Of a DNA stretch of 8,506 nt, positions 7,219-8,506 are shown one piece after another. The DNA comes from Nitrospinaceae bacterium (GTDB lineage Bacteria; Nitrospinota; Nitrospinia; Nitrospinales; VA-1): NCBI GenBank assembly GCA_029937655.1, contig JAPYPK010000063.1:1-8506 (forward strand). Reading direction: 5' to 3'. Under the pieces are notes generated by a model. That model searched no databases and was not told where the DNA came from. It saw only the letters and a list, made by a program, of their open reading frames with translations. Position 1 is the first letter of the stretch; each line of letters opens with the position of its first letter. A program made the position numbers and the translations under genes.

Positions 7219-7247
7219 TTGACAACGACATTGAAATTAAATATAAA
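7219..7247 (+). promoter_or_regulatory. Near-consensus sigma-70 promoter for the right-hand gene
   Basis: TTGACA (7219-7224), a 17-bp spacer and TATAAA (7242-7247, one mismatch) predict a start near 7254. That gives a leader of about 30 nt before the mini-ORF at 7285 and about 87 nt before the main gene at 7341. Confidence 0.75.
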
Positions 7248-7249
7248 TT

Positions 7250-7264
7250 CCCTATATCTTAGGG
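7250..7264 (+). repeat. Dyad over the predicted start of the right-hand promoter
   Basis: CCCTA (7250-7254) and TAGGG (7260-7264) are perfect inverted arms around TATCT. The dyad begins 3 bp after the -10 and covers the predicted +1, an operator-like position. Confidence 0.3.
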
Positions 7265-7284
7265 CTAAATAAAGGGGGCGTTGT

Positions 7285-7344
7285 ATGCTTTGTTTCATGT
7301 TCTCTGGTAGTGTTCTTACGGAAAGGTTGATAGGTCGCCTATGA
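7285..7344 (+). CDS. Candidate 19-aa leader mini-ORF coupled to the next gene
   Basis: ATG at 7285 has a strong AAAGGGGG (7271-7278) with 6 nt spacing, better than the weak AGGT before the main gene. It reads MLCFMFSGSVLTERLIGRL and ends with TGA at 7342-7344. The stop overlaps the ATG at 7341 as ATGA, the classic arrangement for translational coupling. The peptide has no clear run of one amino acid, so simple attenuation is not suggested. It could help load ribosomes onto the larger gene. The ORF is very short and could be chance, but the ribosome site, overlap and promoter agree. Confidence 0.45.
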   Translation: MLCFMFSGSVLTERLIGRL

Positions 7345-8506
7345 AAGTAATCTATAGTCCGCAACTTATGGAAGAGGCTGCGTTTCGACACCTCAGTCAT
7401 CTGGAAAGATCTGGGTATCGGTCGGAGTATGACGAGTATCACTCCTTAGCCGATCCCATCTATGAACTTCCCGAGGACGATAGAGAAATTGCCTTCGAGA
7501 AGGTCAATAAGATATTTTTTATAGAGCGACTCAAACTTGGTGATCATGTTTTAAGAGCGCTCGAAGCTGTAGGGCTAATTCCAAAGAGAAAACGTACAAC
7601 CAAAAGAGCACAACTTGCCGCCGTTGCTTCAGGAGCAGACGGAACCCCAAGCGAGTTCGAAGAGTCAAGTGCACATATCCATGGTATCCCTGTAGATGAT
7701 GACGCACAAGAAACGAACTCTGACGAAGATTTAGTTTCCTCCACCGATACCGACCTCCAAGTCGAAGACAACCCACAAGAAGATAATCAAGACAGTGAAG
7801 ATACTGATGGTGTCGTTTCTTACGACATGGTACGCGATTTTGAGGAGCGGATAAACGAGGTGCATGTGAAACGTGCGATCAACAAAGTTGATGAAGGGTC
7901 GAACGTATTGAACCGGATTTCTGGTAGGCCCATGATAGAGATGCGGGTACTTGCCAGCCGTTTTTGTAATCCAGAAGAAGCGCAAGAGTTAGATGCCTTC
8001 CTAATTCAGGAGTTCATGCACGCAAAAGATATGGTGGACCCTGAGTTTGACTACGAGGACGCGTTTATTCCTGGTAACCCTTCTGTTAAAAACCTGATCA
8101 CGGCGCGGTTTCGCCTACTGTGGAATATATACGTGGATTCGCGATTGGCTAGAGCGGGAATTATTTCCACCATGCCCAGGGAGGCCCGCTATAGAGAGTT
8201 CGATAACTTCTACAGAAAAATACCAGAGAAGCAGCGACGGGGTATTTTCGAGGGGATTTGGCAAGCTGAAAAATTTACGCACGAAGAGTTGTTGTCTATG
8301 GCCACCGACCTCGAGTCGTTGATGAGTAAGTATGTAGATGATGTTGATATCTCAGAGGAGGAACGAGACTATATCCATCTGCAGGGATCGCCTTGTCCAC
8401 TGTGTAAGTTTCCGACCTACAATTGGGTGGATGACCCGGAAAGTATTTGTGATGAAATGGTAATCGAAGCGATCCAGATCGATTTCCCGGATTGGGAAAA
8501 TAAAGA
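7341..8506 (+). CDS. Unknown-family protein with acidic linker and partial zinc ribbon (cut by window edge)
   Basis: The frame stays open from ATG 7341 to the edge (388 codons, 3' end missing). An in-frame stop at 7308-7310 makes ATG 7341 the first possible ATG; only a weak AGGT precedes it. I do not recognise the family. Residues 1-80 look helical and compact (DPIYELPEDDREIAFEKV, FFIERLKLGDHV). A basic patch, PKRKRTTKR, at 81-89 is followed by a strongly acidic, probably disordered linker at about 98-157. A second domain (160-345) contains QEFMH at 223-227, close to a metallopeptidase HExxH but with Gln for the first His, followed by DMVDPEFDYED, then a helical NLITARFRLLWNIYVDSRLARAG stretch (given here only as a landmark near 255-275). 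CPLC at 352-355, followed by FPTYNW, looks like the first half of a zinc ribbon whose second Cys pair would lie past the edge. No signal peptide or membrane segment is seen. The function is unknown. Confidence 0.88.
   Translation, partial: MKVIYSPQLMEEAAFRHLSHLERSGYRSEYDEYHSLADPIYELPEDDREIAFEKVNKIFFIERLKLGDHVLRALEAVGLIPKRKRTTKRAQLAAVASGADGTPSEFEESSAHIHGIPVDDDAQETNSDEDLVSSTDTDLQVEDNPQEDNQDSEDTDGVVSYDMVRDFEERINEVHVKRAINKVDEGSNVLNRISGRPMIEMRVLASRFCNPEEAQELDAFLIQEFMHAKDMVDPEFDYEDAFIPGNPSVKNLITARFRLLWNIYVDSRLARAGIISTMPREARYREFDNFYRKIPEKQRRGIFEGIWQAEKFTHEELLSMATDLESLMSKYVDDVDISEEERDYIHLQGSPCPLCKFPTYNWVDDPESICDEMVIEAIQIDFPDWENK

Noticed and set aside
7137..7442. Minus-strand ORF of 101 codons across the right-hand promoter and gene start
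   Set aside because: It overlaps the consensus promoter, the mini-ORF and the start of the larger gene, has no recognisable domain and reads as antisense noise.
7531..7985. Several minus-strand ORFs of 75-84 codons
   Set aside because: They lie opposite the long open forward frame and have a composition typical of antisense reading.

Overview
The window is moderately AT-rich bacterial DNA with compact intergenic regions and promoters that look like E. coli sigma-70 sites. It holds three complete large genes, one gene cut by the right edge, and one candidate leader mini-ORF. There are no RNA genes, insertion sequences or CRISPR arrays that I can see. The protein style (a long 40-residue-period TPR protein and a cobalamin-type radical SAM enzyme of the RiPP-maturation class) suggests an environmental Gram-negative lineage. 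Nitrospinota is my best guess, but it rests on recollection of similar proteins and is not proven by anything in the window.

Layout. Left: a 664-aa minus-strand protein of unknown function (51-2045). Its C-terminal third reads like a worn class I (Rossmann) methyltransferase fold. It starts at GTG behind a good ribosome binding site and a consensus sigma-70 promoter. Divergent from it, across 147 bp, is a 611-aa B12-binding/radical SAM protein (2193-4028) that strongly resembles the 'RiPP maturation radical SAM C-methyltransferase' group. No RiPP precursor is visible in the window. Its start has no Shine-Dalgarno and lies beside an extended -10 element, so its mRNA may be leaderless.

Middle: after 265 bp containing a fully consensus promoter and a predicted 5' leader of about 110 nt comes an 870-aa cytoplasmic protein made almost wholly of TPR units (4294-6906). 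The units keep an exact 40-residue register for 21 repeats with only one 6-residue insertion. On top of this lies a 246-residue super-repeat.

Right: 378 bp without a gene hold two possible stem-loops and a near-consensus promoter. Next comes a 19-codon mini-ORF whose stop overlaps, as ATGA, the start of an acidic-linker protein of unknown family (7341 to the edge). That protein carries a QEFMH motif and the first half of a likely zinc ribbon (CPLC).

Each of the three rightward genes appears to have its own promoter, so this looks like a cluster of separately controlled genes and not one operon. The divergent pair (unknown methyltransferase-like protein and radical SAM enzyme) is the best candidate for a functional link, but that is inference from position only.
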